57,393 nucleotides of DNA from Actinomycetes bacterium (GTDB lineage: Bacteria; Actinomycetota; Acidimicrobiia; Acidimicrobiales; Acidimicrobiaceae), in assembly GCA_021803345.1 (NCBI GenBank), contig JAJZLS010000015.1:1-57393 (forward strand), written 5' to 3'. The notes below the pieces were generated by a model. That model was given only the letters and a program-made list of their open reading frames with translations. It was not told the origin of the DNA and did no database searches. This document shows, one piece after another, positions 43,443-52,103 of the stretch. Positions within the stretch are counted from its first letter, which is position 1. Every line of letters begins with the position of its first letter. Both the position numbers and the translations under genes were made by a program.

Positions 43443-44570
43443 ATGAAAGTCGCCCTGATTCTAAGTGTCACCTTGCTTAGCCTGGCGATTATCATTTTCA
43501 CCTTTTTGACAATAATACTTAGGTTTTGGCGACTCAACAGGAGTAAACGTTACGCCTTGTATCGGGCCAAAGTACGTAAATTGATTGTAGAACTAACAGT
43601 CGACGAACAGGAACCAAGTGACAAAAATTTTACCAGGAAGCTAAAACTTGGGCAACTAGAAGAACTTTCTGAAAGCATTGCAACCAAGGTCAAGGGGGAG
43701 TCAAAAGATCGGTTGGTAAGTTTCCTGGAATCAAAAGGCTCGGTTACAAAAGCTATTCGACGGACGCGCCGAATTGGTTCGATAGGGAAGTGCAATGCTG
43801 CGTCATTCCTGGGAAACCTATCTATCGCGCGCGCCAGGCCGGCCCTTGAAGCATTGCTTGGCAGTCGAAATAGGGAAGTGAGAATTTCAGCTGCCAGAGC
43901 CTTAGGTCAGCTCGGCCAGCCAGGATCAATACCTGCTCTACTCGACTCACTCGACAAGACCGGAAAACAGCTGCCATTTGGTGCCTGCATCGTCGCCTTA
44001 CTTGATATTGGGCCAAAGGGAGAGGAATACATTCTGGCGGGTCTTGAAGGTGCAGGTGAAAGGCAAAGAGCAGCCTGTGCGGAAATATTAGGAATTATCA
44101 ATTCAATCAGGAGCACCCAGGCACTTATCGATCATTTTCAAAATGATCTCTCTATAGATGTAAGAATAAGATGCGCCAGAGCACTGGGAAGAATTGGGTC
44201 TCCCAGGGCAGTTTCACAGCTCATTAGAGGCCTCGAAGACGACAATCCTCTACCTCTGCGTCTGGTAAGTTGCAGAAGTCTTGGTCAACTAGGTGACCCA
44301 GAGGCAGTGCCAGCAATAGCCAATTTGCTGATCTCAGATAACCACCAGCTATTGAACACCGCAGCCCAAACCCTCTCCCAACTTAGTTCAGAAGGATTCA
44401 AATCGTTGACTAGTCTAGCTGCCAGCCATTCTCCTAATCGTGAATACGCCCTGGAAGCATTGGCAAGAAAAAGTGTCAAATCCGCGGTAATCGAACCCCA
44501 ACTTGAGCCTTTAGAGGTATTGTTTGATTATCAATGGGACAAATTCTGGCAAACATATTTCGAGTTCTAA
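43443..44570 (+). CDS. membrane-anchored HEAT-repeat protein
   Basis: A 375-residue protein with one N-terminal membrane helix (residues 3-27) and a cytoplasmic superhelix of HEAT/PBS-lyase repeats from about 110 to 340. Repeats are clear in ARPALEALLGSRNREVRISAARALGQLG, AVSQLIRGLEDDNPLPLRL and AVPAIANLLISDNHQLLN. Such repeats are protein-binding scaffolds. The gene follows the receiver gene by six bases and overlaps the GT2 gene by 37 bases, so a regulatory link from receiver to glycosyltransferase is plausible; this is inference. Confidence 0.85.
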   Translation: MKVALILSVTLLSLAIIIFTFLTIILRFWRLNRSKRYALYRAKVRKLIVELTVDEQEPSDKNFTRKLKLGQLEELSESIATKVKGESKDRLVSFLESKGSVTKAIRRTRRIGSIGKCNAASFLGNLSIARARPALEALLGSRNREVRISAARALGQLGQPGSIPALLDSLDKTGKQLPFGACIVALLDIGPKGEEYILAGLEGAGERQRAACAEILGIINSIRSTQALIDHFQNDLSIDVRIRCARALGRIGSPRAVSQLIRGLEDDNPLPLRLVSCRSLGQLGDPEAVPAIANLLISDNHQLLNTAAQTLSQLSSEGFKSLTSLAASHSPNREYALEALARKSVKSAVIEPQLEPLEVLFDYQWDKFWQTYFEF

Positions 44571-45967
44571 ATTGGTTAGGGTTGACTTATTTCCTAGCCC
44601 TCAATACCATTTATCTGATTCTTATAATTGCCGCTAGTTTAAACATTGGGCAGTATTTCAGAAAGAGGCCGTATCTGGGTCTCGAAGAAGCTCTAAAAAG
44701 CCCAGTGACAATGCCAGTTTCAATCCTCGTCCCAGCTCACAATGAAGAAGCTGTGATCGTAGAAAGCGCAAGAGCAATATTGGCGCTGAGATATCCTCAG
44801 TTTGAACTGATAATAGTGGATGACGGATCCTCCGATAATACATTTTCGCTCCTCCAGGAAGAATTCCAGCTTGTGGAAATACCGTTCCACATCGAACAAC
44901 TAGTTCCAACCCGTGGGCTGACAAAGTCGGTATATATTGCGCCAGGGCTCATCGACCTGACGGTTATGCGCAAAGAGTCGGTAGGGCAGAAGACTGACGC
45001 CCTAAATGCAGCTATCAATATAGCAAAATATCCACTTCTAGCTATGGTAGACGCTGATGCTGTTCTGGACCAAGATGCTTTATTGATGGTCACTTTACCG
45101 TTCATTGACGACCCGATTTCAGTAATGGCAACTGGGGGAGCAATTCGGCCTTCGAACGGATGCAACGTTGTCCGAGGCAGAATGACAGAAGTTGGAATGC
45201 CTAAAAGCTGGCTTGCAAAGATACAAATTGTTGAATATCTTCGAGCATTTCTGCTCGGTAGAACCGGCTGGTCACGTCTACACGGTTTACTGATTATTTC
45301 CGGTGCGTTTGGTGTATTCAAGAAAGAGGGGGTCATAGCAATTGGCGGATATAACCATGACTCAATCGGCGAAGACGCAGACCTCGTTGCCCGGCTGCAC
45401 CGGTATTACACTAACGCCAGGAAACCTTACCAAATAGTATTTGTATCCGAACCCATCTGCTGGACCGAGGTCCCCGAAGATACCGCGACCCTACGAAAAC
45501 AACGACAACGGTGGTCCAGAGGATTGGCGGAGGTGATTTGGACTAATAAACGCATGATATTTAATCCCCGCTACAAATCAGTGGGATTACTTGCTATACC
45601 GTACTTTATATTCTTTGAGATTCTGGGTCCCTTTGTGGAAATCGGTGGAATTCTCATCCTTGCAATAGCATTGATATTCCACATGGTTAATTTCGACTTC
45701 GCAGGATTATTTCTCGCAGCAGCGCTCCTTTACGGAATCCTTCTGTCAATTCTGTCACTGCTGGTAGAGGAACTGTCTTACCACAAGTACGACAAATGGC
45801 GGTACCTTAGGGATGCGGTATTAGCCTCGATTCTCGAAAATTTTGGATTCAGGCAATTGCACGCAGCATGGCGCATCGAAGGAACGTGGCAAGCATTACG
45901 GAAGAAAAACCGGTCGTGGGGAACGATGGTAAGAAAGGGTTACACTCAACCGTCCACAAGTCCATAG
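44534..45967 (+). CDS. processive GT2 glycosyltransferase (PgaC/cellulose-synthase-like)
   Basis: A 477-residue membrane glycosyltransferase. One N-terminal helix, a cytoplasmic GT-A domain with IIVDDGSSDN near 98, MVDADAVLD near 170, the catalytic-base region IGEDADLVARLH near 278, and the processivity motif QRQRWSRG near 322, then three or more C-terminal helices. This D,D,D,QXXRW set makes beta-linked polysaccharides such as poly-N-acetylglucosamine. No deacetylase or export partner is present next door. Regulation by the upstream two-component and HEAT proteins is inferred from gene order. Confidence 0.9.
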   Translation: MGQILANIFRVLNWLGLTYFLALNTIYLILIIAASLNIGQYFRKRPYLGLEEALKSPVTMPVSILVPAHNEEAVIVESARAILALRYPQFELIIVDDGSSDNTFSLLQEEFQLVEIPFHIEQLVPTRGLTKSVYIAPGLIDLTVMRKESVGQKTDALNAAINIAKYPLLAMVDADAVLDQDALLMVTLPFIDDPISVMATGGAIRPSNGCNVVRGRMTEVGMPKSWLAKIQIVEYLRAFLLGRTGWSRLHGLLIISGAFGVFKKEGVIAIGGYNHDSIGEDADLVARLHRYYTNARKPYQIVFVSEPICWTEVPEDTATLRKQRQRWSRGLAEVIWTNKRMIFNPRYKSVGLLAIPYFIFFEILGPFVEIGGILILAIALIFHMVNFDFAGLFLAAALLYGILLSILSLLVEELSYHKYDKWRYLRDAVLASILENFGFRQLHAAWRIEGTWQALRKKNRSWGTMVRKGYTQPSTSP

Positions 45968-46067
45968 TCACGAGTGCCGAAAATAAACAATTGAAATTCG
46001 TTAATAAATAAATTTAAATTAAACAGCCTCGTCATAAATAGCATCTTCAGACAGGCAATTACTTTAG

Positions 46068-46136
46068 CTAACTCTTGAATCCGCAACCGGTGGGGCAGCA
46101 ACACATACAAGATGCATCTTTATCTCCGATTAGCAT
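46068..46136 (-). other. short cysteine-rich reading frame (hypothetical)
   Basis: A 22-codon frame from ATG 46136 encodes a peptide with five cysteines clustered in SCMCCCPTGCG. It lies in the 269-base convergent gap between the GT2 and PAP2 genes. No ribosome-binding site precedes the ATG; a GGAG site five bases inside the frame would serve another ATG in a different frame. No downstream cysteine-biosynthesis or RiPP gene follows on this strand. It may be chance. Confidence 0.15.
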
Positions 46137-46236
46137 CAAATCATTTACTTGACATAATATCTATTTTCGGCGCAGGGCGACTAATCCTTGGTATAGATAA
46201 ATACCAGCCTGACAACCACCTCCAAAACCAGGTCAA

Positions 46237-47067
46237 TTAGCCATCTTCGACTATATCGCCTCCGACTGCCGCTAATTTCAGTCTCTGATCTCTCTGACCA
46301 CCGCTGAAAGCATGAAACAAAGCACCACAGGCCAAAAATAGGACGAATCCGGCAATGACGTCAATCCAAAAATGATTAGCAGTCACAATCACCACAAATG
46401 TCGTGATAATCGGATCCGCTATAACCGCCCAGCGAATCCATTTATTTTTGATTACCGGTGCGAGCGCCCATGCGCACCAAATTGCCCAGGCAAAATGAAG
46501 ACTGGGCATCGCTGCATAAAGATTCCCTGCATCTCGCATAAGAGTCGCATCAAGTGAACCTGCTCCTCCAAAAACAGCCTGCGTATCTATGAAATGGAAG
46601 GCAGGAGGTAATAACCTCGGCGGAGCAACCGGAAAGACAGCGAAGATTACCAAAGCCACCAGATTCATCACAGCCATGACATTTCTCCACACCAGAAATC
46701 TCTCAGGGAATTTTCGAAAAAGGATCACCAGAACTACCACAGGCATTATGAAATGGACAGTGGTGTAGTAAAGGTCTGACAACTTGATAATCCAAAGAAA
46801 GTGCGAGATAAAGAAACTTTGTATCCGTTGCTCGGTAAAGATATGAAGTGTCTGCTCGAAATGAACTTCTTTGAGGGAGTTATGAATGGCCTCGCTCTTT
46901 GAACCCGCGCTTATCTCGGAAGTAAGTTCATAACCAAAATAGACCACAACAGCTATTAACAATTGATTCCAGAAATGAATAGTTTTCGAACCGGCCTGGC
47001 GCTTTGGTGCCAGCCATGGATATCTCTCCTTCAGCGAATTCAATCGTTGGAATATGTCTGTTTGCAT
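46237..47067 (-). CDS. PAP2-superfamily phosphatase/inositolphosphotransferase-like protein
   Basis: A 276-residue membrane protein with about six hydrophobic segments. The Aur1/Ipt1-type PAP2 motifs are visible: VFPVAPPRLLPP near 145, AAMPSLHFAWAIW near 186, and TANHFWIDVIAGF near 230, which carry the phosphate-handling histidines. It probably acts on a lipid phosphate or phosphoinositol lipid at the outer face of the membrane. The hydrophilic ends are short. Convergent with GT2. Confidence 0.85.
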   Translation of the reverse strand: MQTDIFQRLNSLKERYPWLAPKRQAGSKTIHFWNQLLIAVVVYFGYELTSEISAGSKSEAIHNSLKEVHFEQTLHIFTEQRIQSFFISHFLWIIKLSDLYYTTVHFIMPVVVLVILFRKFPERFLVWRNVMAVMNLVALVIFAVFPVAPPRLLPPAFHFIDTQAVFGGAGSLDATLMRDAGNLYAAMPSLHFAWAIWCAWALAPVIKNKWIRWAVIADPIITTFVVIVTANHFWIDVIAGFVLFLACGALFHAFSGGQRDQRLKLAAVGGDIVEDG

Positions 47068-47182
47068 CTAATTGCACCACTCCGTGTTAAATCTCAGAAG
47101 TAACAGTAGTACAGGAAAGCTGAAGAATTGCTTCGGGTCCCTAGCGGCGCCGGCAGGCTTAATATCTTTTCTGGCCGGAAGA

Positions 47183-48394
47183 CTATGATTTTGGCATCAT
47201 GATCCGGGAATCAAAAGGTATCCCAACGTAATTTTCGCTAAGGGCTGTAGCGGCAGCCTTACTGCTGACTGTAAATTCCTGTCTGCTTCTCTGCAGTTCC
47301 AATTCAAACGAATCGCTCCTGGGATCCAGATGCAGCATGGATGTCATCATCATGGAAAAATCCTGAGCCCGCCAGGCCCGTCGAATGCAACGCTCGCTAT
47401 AGCTTTCAAGGAGACCATGATTATCACTGGTGAAGTTGACCGTAAGTACCTCAGCAAGAACTTTTACGTCCGAAATTGCCAGATTCAAACCCTTGGCTCC
47501 AGTTGGTGGAACTATGTGGGCGGCGTCACCAGCCAAGAATAGCCTTCCGTATTGCATCGGTGAGGACATAAAGCTCCTCATTGGGGTAATACCTTTATCG
47601 ATAATCGGACCTTGATTCAAAACCCAGTCAGCAGCACCAAGGCGAATTTGAAGCTCACTCCAGATTCTGTCATCGGGCCAGTTTCTGATATCATCATCCG
47701 GATCAACCTGAAGATAGAGGCGGGAAAGCTGAGGAGAACGCAAAGAGTGCATCGCAAATCCATTTTTGTGAAATGAATAAATCAACTCGTCAGTAGATGG
47801 AGGAACTTCAGCTAAAATTCCCAGCCACCCAAACGGATATTCGCGCGATACGGTTGTCAGCTGCCCTTTTGGAATTACAGCTCTAGCAATTCCATGGAAT
47901 CCGTCACAACCCGCCACAAACTCACATTCCAAAACTTCATTGCGCCCTTGGTGCATAAACGTCACTTGCGGCTTCCGGTTCCCACCTGATGTCAAATTCT
48001 CAATTGATAAAGCTTCCGCTTCAAAAAAAAGCGGCCTCTCCCCTTCAAGTCTGGCCTTAATCAAGTCTCGGACAACCTCCTGTTGTCCATAGACTGTGAT
48101 GCATTTGCCGCCGGTAAGTTCTGCCATATTGATTCGATGCCGGTTCCCATTGAATTGAAGGTATATCCCCTGATGAACTAGCCCCTCACGGTGAAGCCTT
48201 TCGCCCAATCCAATTGAATCAAGTAAATCCACAGTCCCCTGTTCCAAAACTCCGGCACGGATGCGGGATTCACAATACACTCTGTCTTTGCGCTCAAGCA
48301 CAACCGATTCGACACCTTGCGCTGCAAGTAATTCTGAGAGCATCAGTCCGGCTGGTCCTGCTCCGATTATCCCAACCTGCGTCTTAATCGTCAC
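47183..48394 (-). CDS. pobA: 4-hydroxybenzoate 3-monooxygenase
   Basis: A 403-residue FAD-dependent hydroxylase that turns 4-hydroxybenzoate into protocatechuate using NAD(P)H and oxygen, feeding the pca genes 31 kb to the left. The FAD fingerprint GIIGAGPAGLMLSELL is at the N-terminus; the class-A DG motif is GCDGFHGIARAVIP near 163; the FAD ribityl-binding GD motif is LFLAGDAAHIVPPTGAKGLN near 285. SRIRAGVLEQGTVDLL is diagnostic of PobA. GTG 48394 has AAGGGGG upstream. It is divergent from the C-S lyase gene; no PobR-type regulator is adjacent. Confidence 0.95.
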   Translation of the reverse strand: MTIKTQVGIIGAGPAGLMLSELLAAQGVESVVLERKDRVYCESRIRAGVLEQGTVDLLDSIGLGERLHREGLVHQGIYLQFNGNRHRINMAELTGGKCITVYGQQEVVRDLIKARLEGERPLFFEAEALSIENLTSGGNRKPQVTFMHQGRNEVLECEFVAGCDGFHGIARAVIPKGQLTTVSREYPFGWLGILAEVPPSTDELIYSFHKNGFAMHSLRSPQLSRLYLQVDPDDDIRNWPDDRIWSELQIRLGAADWVLNQGPIIDKGITPMRSFMSSPMQYGRLFLAGDAAHIVPPTGAKGLNLAISDVKVLAEVLTVNFTSDNHGLLESYSERCIRRAWRAQDFSMMMTSMLHLDPRSDSFELELQRSRQEFTVSSKAAATALSENYVGIPFDSRIMMPKS

Positions 48395-48765
48395 CTAGCC
48401 CCCTTTAGAACCCACGAGTCCCCAATAAAGAAAATCTCAATCAACTAACCGATAGCTTAGGGTCAAAACACATCCTTTTGGAATACCCCCGTTTGTGAAT
48501 CACAGAGCTTCGGCCAGATCGCTCCCCTCTTGGATACTGCATTGCCTGATTACCGAATAAACGGATATAAACAAGGCAAACCGGCTACATACCAGCATGG
48601 GCCAGCTGAGCATAGATTTTAAGTTCAGTTCCAGTTATGGAAAAATCAAAGCTGAAAGGAGAATTTATTTCAGTTGGCCCCATAGATTGCAAGTCATTCC
48701 AAAATTCCCGCTCTCCAACTACTCTTTATTTATTACCTCAGTCCAACCCGTAGGAGACCTGCCAC
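48395..48765. promoter_or_regulatory. divergent region pobA / PatB
   Basis: A 371-base gap between divergent pobA and the C-S lyase gene. Short frames here look like chance. AAGGGGG (pobA) and GTAGGAG (lyase) ribosome-binding sites lie at its two ends, so two outward promoters must lie within. No clear palindromic operator was found. Confidence 0.4.
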
Positions 48766-49911
48766 ATGGCGACAGATTCTGAGATACGCGCCCAAAGATT
48801 CACCAGCACCAAATGGAGGAACTATCCTGACGATATCCTGCCTGCATGGATTGCGGATATGGATCTCGGAATTGCTGATGAAATCGTCGAGGCGATCCAA
48901 AAACCAATCGATTCAAGAGACCTTGGTTACGGATCCATTGAGCTCCAGGAGAAGTTGCTGGAAGCCTTTACCGATCGGTACCTAGAAAAATTCAACACCC
49001 CGCTCGATCCTGCCTTGGCTGTAGTGGGCACTGACGTAGTGCAGAGCATCTTCGCTGCAATACTGGGATTCACTCAAATAGGTGACCAGGTTATTATCCA
49101 AACTCCAATCTACCCACCGTTTCTGGATGCAGTAATTTCGACTGGAAGGACTCTGAGTGAGAATCCTCTGATTCGCACCGAACAAGGTTGGGAAATTGAC
49201 TTTGGCCAATTGGAGCAGCTTGCAGCACAGCCAGAGTGCAAATTACTATTACTCTGCTCTCCTCATAATCCGACTGGAAAAGTATTCACACAAACCGAAC
49301 TTATTCGTATTGCTAATATCTGCGTCAAACATGACATTCTGGTGGTGTCAGACGAAATCCATTGCGACATAGTCTATTCGCCCAACTACCATATCCCATT
49401 TGCATCAATTTCACCAGAATTCGCTTCGCGGGTAATAACTATGAATTCAGCCACAAAATCGTTCAACATTGCTGGACTCAAGTGCTCGATAACCCATTTC
49501 GGATCGGAAGAACTGATGTCACTTTATAACCAATCCCATCCGAGAATCCGCGGATCTGTCTCCAATCTTGCAATGATTGCTGCCACCGCAGCATGGCAAA
49601 ACGCTGCCAAATGGCTTGAATCAACCCTGGCTACCCTGGAAACAAATCGCGATAAGACCTATCAGTTTCTAGACCAATCTGGTTTAGATGTGTCTCTATT
49701 TCCTCCCCAAGGGACCTACTTGGCGTGGATTGATTTTCGAAATTCAATAGCTTCCAGCGACCCGTATCAATATTTGCTGGAAAAAGCAAAGGTTGCATTG
49801 AGTCCTGGGTCAGACTTTGGTACACCAGGTATCGGCTGGGCACGTCTGAACTTTGCCACCCACCCTGAAATACTCGATGATATCCTAAAACGAATTGCCG
49901 CTGTGCTGTAA
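48766..49911 (+). CDS. patB: PatB/MalY-type PLP C-S lyase
   Basis: A 381-residue fold-type I PLP enzyme, closest in pattern to PatB/MalY cystathionine beta-lyases. The PLP lysine is K231 in NSATKSFNIAGLKC. Other marks: KWRNYPDDILPAWIADMDLGIADE at the N-terminus, SPHNPTGKVFTQTEL, and VVSDEIHCDIVY with the PLP-contact aspartate. It probably cleaves cystathionine or other cysteine S-conjugates to a thiol, pyruvate and ammonia. A strong GTAGGAGACC precedes ATG. Confidence 0.9.
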   Translation: MATDSEIRAQRFTSTKWRNYPDDILPAWIADMDLGIADEIVEAIQKPIDSRDLGYGSIELQEKLLEAFTDRYLEKFNTPLDPALAVVGTDVVQSIFAAILGFTQIGDQVIIQTPIYPPFLDAVISTGRTLSENPLIRTEQGWEIDFGQLEQLAAQPECKLLLLCSPHNPTGKVFTQTELIRIANICVKHDILVVSDEIHCDIVYSPNYHIPFASISPEFASRVITMNSATKSFNIAGLKCSITHFGSEELMSLYNQSHPRIRGSVSNLAMIAATAAWQNAAKWLESTLATLETNRDKTYQFLDQSGLDVSLFPPQGTYLAWIDFRNSIASSDPYQYLLEKAKVALSPGSDFGTPGIGWARLNFATHPEILDDILKRIAAVL

Positions 49912-49942
49912 AATCTATAGTGGCCGAGCCAAAACAACATAA

Positions 49943-50623
49943 TTAACGGAATTCCTCTGTCAAAATCGAAATAGCTGATTTTGTCAGGTCTACCAGATTG
50001 AACGACATATTTGCCTCCAACCATGAGAACATGGTGGCCAAAGAGCACGCTACGATACCGGAAGCTGCAGCCCGCAAAACCTGATCGTCAGGATCGACTC
50101 CCCTTTGCAACAGTGCTTTCCAAGCCACTATATATAGCTGGGAACGACGGGCCAGATTTAGTTCTCGAAGACTCGGCGTCCTGTTGACAACCCGGTATCC
50201 TAAATTTAACGCTTCGTACAGATTAGAAGACCTTGACAGTTCTTCGAAGAGCCTGATAATCCCCTCCCCCAGCGCCTCTAATGGAGTTAAAGAGGCATCA
50301 GCAGTTCGAACATATGAACTCAACGAGCGACCCAGATACCCAAGCGGCACAGCAACAATAGACTCTTTAGAAGGGAAATATGAATCGATCACTTCTTCAA
50401 CGACCCCTGATTTAGTAGCAATCTCTTCAATAGTGGTATCGTCAAATCCCTGAATGTCAAATAGCCGAAGTGCATTCAAATACACCGCCTGCATGGCGTG
50501 AAGTTTATTTTTGCTGTTTCCATTTTGGATATCGTATGGATAACGACCGGCTTCGAACAGTTTCAGTACCGTCGCGTTTTTAAAATCCCTCTCGTGATTA
50601 GACTTCTTCATACCTCTCACCAC
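49943..50623 (-). CDS. TetR-family transcriptional regulator
   Basis: A 226-residue regulator with an N-terminal TetR HTH: ALRLFDIQGFDDTTIEEIATKSGVVEEVIDSYFPSKESIV at about residues 50-90. An unusual N-terminal extension of about 40 residues precedes it. The C-terminal helical part resembles the MftR-type ligand domain of actinobacteria. It starts at GTG 50623 with TAGGAAAC upstream; an internal ATG 50611 is less well placed. It is convergent with the lyase gene and divergent from the LmeA-like gene. Target unknown. Confidence 0.83.
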   Translation of the reverse strand: MVRGMKKSNHERDFKNATVLKLFEAGRYPYDIQNGNSKNKLHAMQAVYLNALRLFDIQGFDDTTIEEIATKSGVVEEVIDSYFPSKESIVAVPLGYLGRSLSSYVRTADASLTPLEALGEGIIRLFEELSRSSNLYEALNLGYRVVNRTPSLRELNLARRSQLYIVAWKALLQRGVDPDDQVLRAAASGIVACSLATMFSWLEANMSFNLVDLTKSAISILTEEFR

Positions 50624-50782
50624 TAAAGTTTCCTACATCTCATCTATCCTCAGCAGGCTATATTACATATAATAAGCCGTGTACAAATCAAGTCTGATCA
50701 GACATAGAATTAACTTTCAGGCGCCAGTATGGCATTTAATCAACTACTTTGAACAGATCACCTATCTCCGAAGGCATTAACA

Positions 50783-51745
50783 TTGGATATTGAAGAAACA
50801 TCAAATAGCGAATTCGAGTCGGCTGATAATTTAGAGCATCATCGGGGTGAGGTTCCAAGCAGCACCGAAGTCCACGAATCCTCCCCTTCATCTGAAGAGG
50901 CAGAAGCTGAAAATGATTCAGATTTCGATGGCCAATCCTCTGAAACTATACAAGATCAACCGGAAGAGCTTGATTCCGGTTCAAAGTCAAAGCAATGGCT
51001 AATTTCATCCCTTGTGTCACTGGTTATTGGATTAGTCATTGGAGCGCTAATTTCAGGGGTAGCCGTAGTCCGTACTCAGTCCAGTCAAATGTCACTGGCA
51101 AGTAAGTTGATTGCAAAGGACCACTGCGGACCTAACACAACCTCGCCATCCGGTTTTTGCTTTAATTCGCCAGTTGCTGTCAGTTATAATCCAAGCAACC
51201 CACTCAACCAACTTCTTGCTGAGCCCGGAACTGTAACTATCGATGCAACTCAGAGTCGGATCGGATTGTTCGGAAATTCTCACGTCACCCTCAAATTAAC
51301 TGGCCTCAAGGGATCAAGTGCCTCTACAATTCTCTCCTCCACCAGTCAAAGGGTAACAGCCACACTGGCGATGCAATATACCCAACTCACCAAGACCCTC
51401 CAGAGCGGATCCTCAAACGGTGCTTCGATCTTTTACGCTGGGAAGAGTGGAGAGATTGCGACCAGTAACAATATCTCCTATCAGGGTAAAATTATTCCTC
51501 TAAAAGTGATCTCCAAAATTGATCTTAAGAACAACCAGCTATACCTGACTCCGCTGACGGTGAGCGCTCTTGGCAATACAGCCCCGGCATCCTCGGTATT
51601 TAGCAACGTCTCACCGGTTCCGGTCACAATTCCAACTCTTCCAAAAGGACTGAATTACCAAAGTATTCAAACCACAAAAAACGAGCTGATCTTCGTTATT
51701 TCCGGGAATCACGTACCTCTTGCCAACTTATTCAGCGCTAAATAA
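50783..51745 (+). CDS. membrane-anchored LmeA-like (DUF2993) protein
   Basis: A 320-residue protein with a very acidic N-terminal cytoplasmic tail of about 70 residues rich in Glu and Ser, one membrane helix (about 73-97, WLISSLVSLVIGLVIGALISGVA), and an extracytoplasmic beta-rich domain. The C-terminal LPKGLNYQSIQTTKNELIFVISGNHVPL fits the DUF2993/LmeA family, whose mycobacterial member binds phosphatidylinositol lipids and helps lipomannan elongation. The acidic tail is an addition to the usual lipoprotein form. The start is TTG 50783. Family call is moderate. Confidence 0.65.
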   Translation: MDIEETSNSEFESADNLEHHRGEVPSSTEVHESSPSSEEAEAENDSDFDGQSSETIQDQPEELDSGSKSKQWLISSLVSLVIGLVIGALISGVAVVRTQSSQMSLASKLIAKDHCGPNTTSPSGFCFNSPVAVSYNPSNPLNQLLAEPGTVTIDATQSRIGLFGNSHVTLKLTGLKGSSASTILSSTSQRVTATLAMQYTQLTKTLQSGSSNGASIFYAGKSGEIATSNNISYQGKIIPLKVISKIDLKNNQLYLTPLTVSALGNTAPASSVFSNVSPVPVTIPTLPKGLNYQSIQTTKNELIFVISGNHVPLANLFSAK

Positions 51746-51775
51746 AAGTCGTTGATTCTCTCGATGTCATGGTTA

Positions 51776-52060
51776 TCAAGTAACTGGATCTGAACTCAAT
51801 CCGCAAACGCCGCTTCTGAGTGGCGGCCTTGGTTTTGTGGGCAGCTTACCATCAATCAATATCGCGGTCACAACTTCCCGCTTGATGCGCTCTAACAAAT
51901 CAACAGCTTCCAAAACCGTTTTCGCGCGTACTTCGGTTCCGCTCAATTCCGGATATTCCGCCTGGCACCACCACTCACCAGATCCATACTCAACAACCTC
52001 GAATTCTGCTACATAAGGGACCGCTAGGAAATGTTTGAGACTGTCGACATCTGGTGACAT
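51776..52060 (-). CDS. HicB-like small protein
   Basis: A 94-residue protein. I use ATG 52060 with a very strong ribosome-binding site, GGGAGGAAACAG; the frame extends upstream to 52237 within the dehydrogenase gene. The core, with VVEYGSGEWWCQAEYPELSG and RAKTVLEAVDLLERI, resembles the partial RNase H fold of HicB antitoxins, where a strand-strand-helix follows a GG/YPEL-type loop. There is no HicA toxin and no DNA-binding tail. It lies 43 bases after the dehydrogenase stop and may be in its operon. Confidence 0.55.
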   Translation of the reverse strand: MSPDVDSLKHFLAVPYVAEFEVVEYGSGEWWCQAEYPELSGTEVRAKTVLEAVDLLERIKREVVTAILIDGKLPTKPRPPLRSGVCGLSSDPVT

Positions 52061-52103
52061 TTTCTGTTTCCTCCCTTCAGACCAATGCCAATAATTACCA
52101 GGA

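Noticed and set aside
44797-45336. 179-codon minus-strand frame
   Set aside because: Antisense to the GT2 catalytic domain with its intact DDG, DAD and GED motifs.
46068-46136. cysteine-sensing attenuator leader
   Set aside because: No downstream gene on the same strand; the next gene there is antisense, so attenuation makes no sense.
51776-52060. HicAB toxin-antitoxin module
   Set aside because: Only a HicB-like fold is visible; no small HicA-type gene lies on either side and the protein lacks an HTH or ribbon tail.
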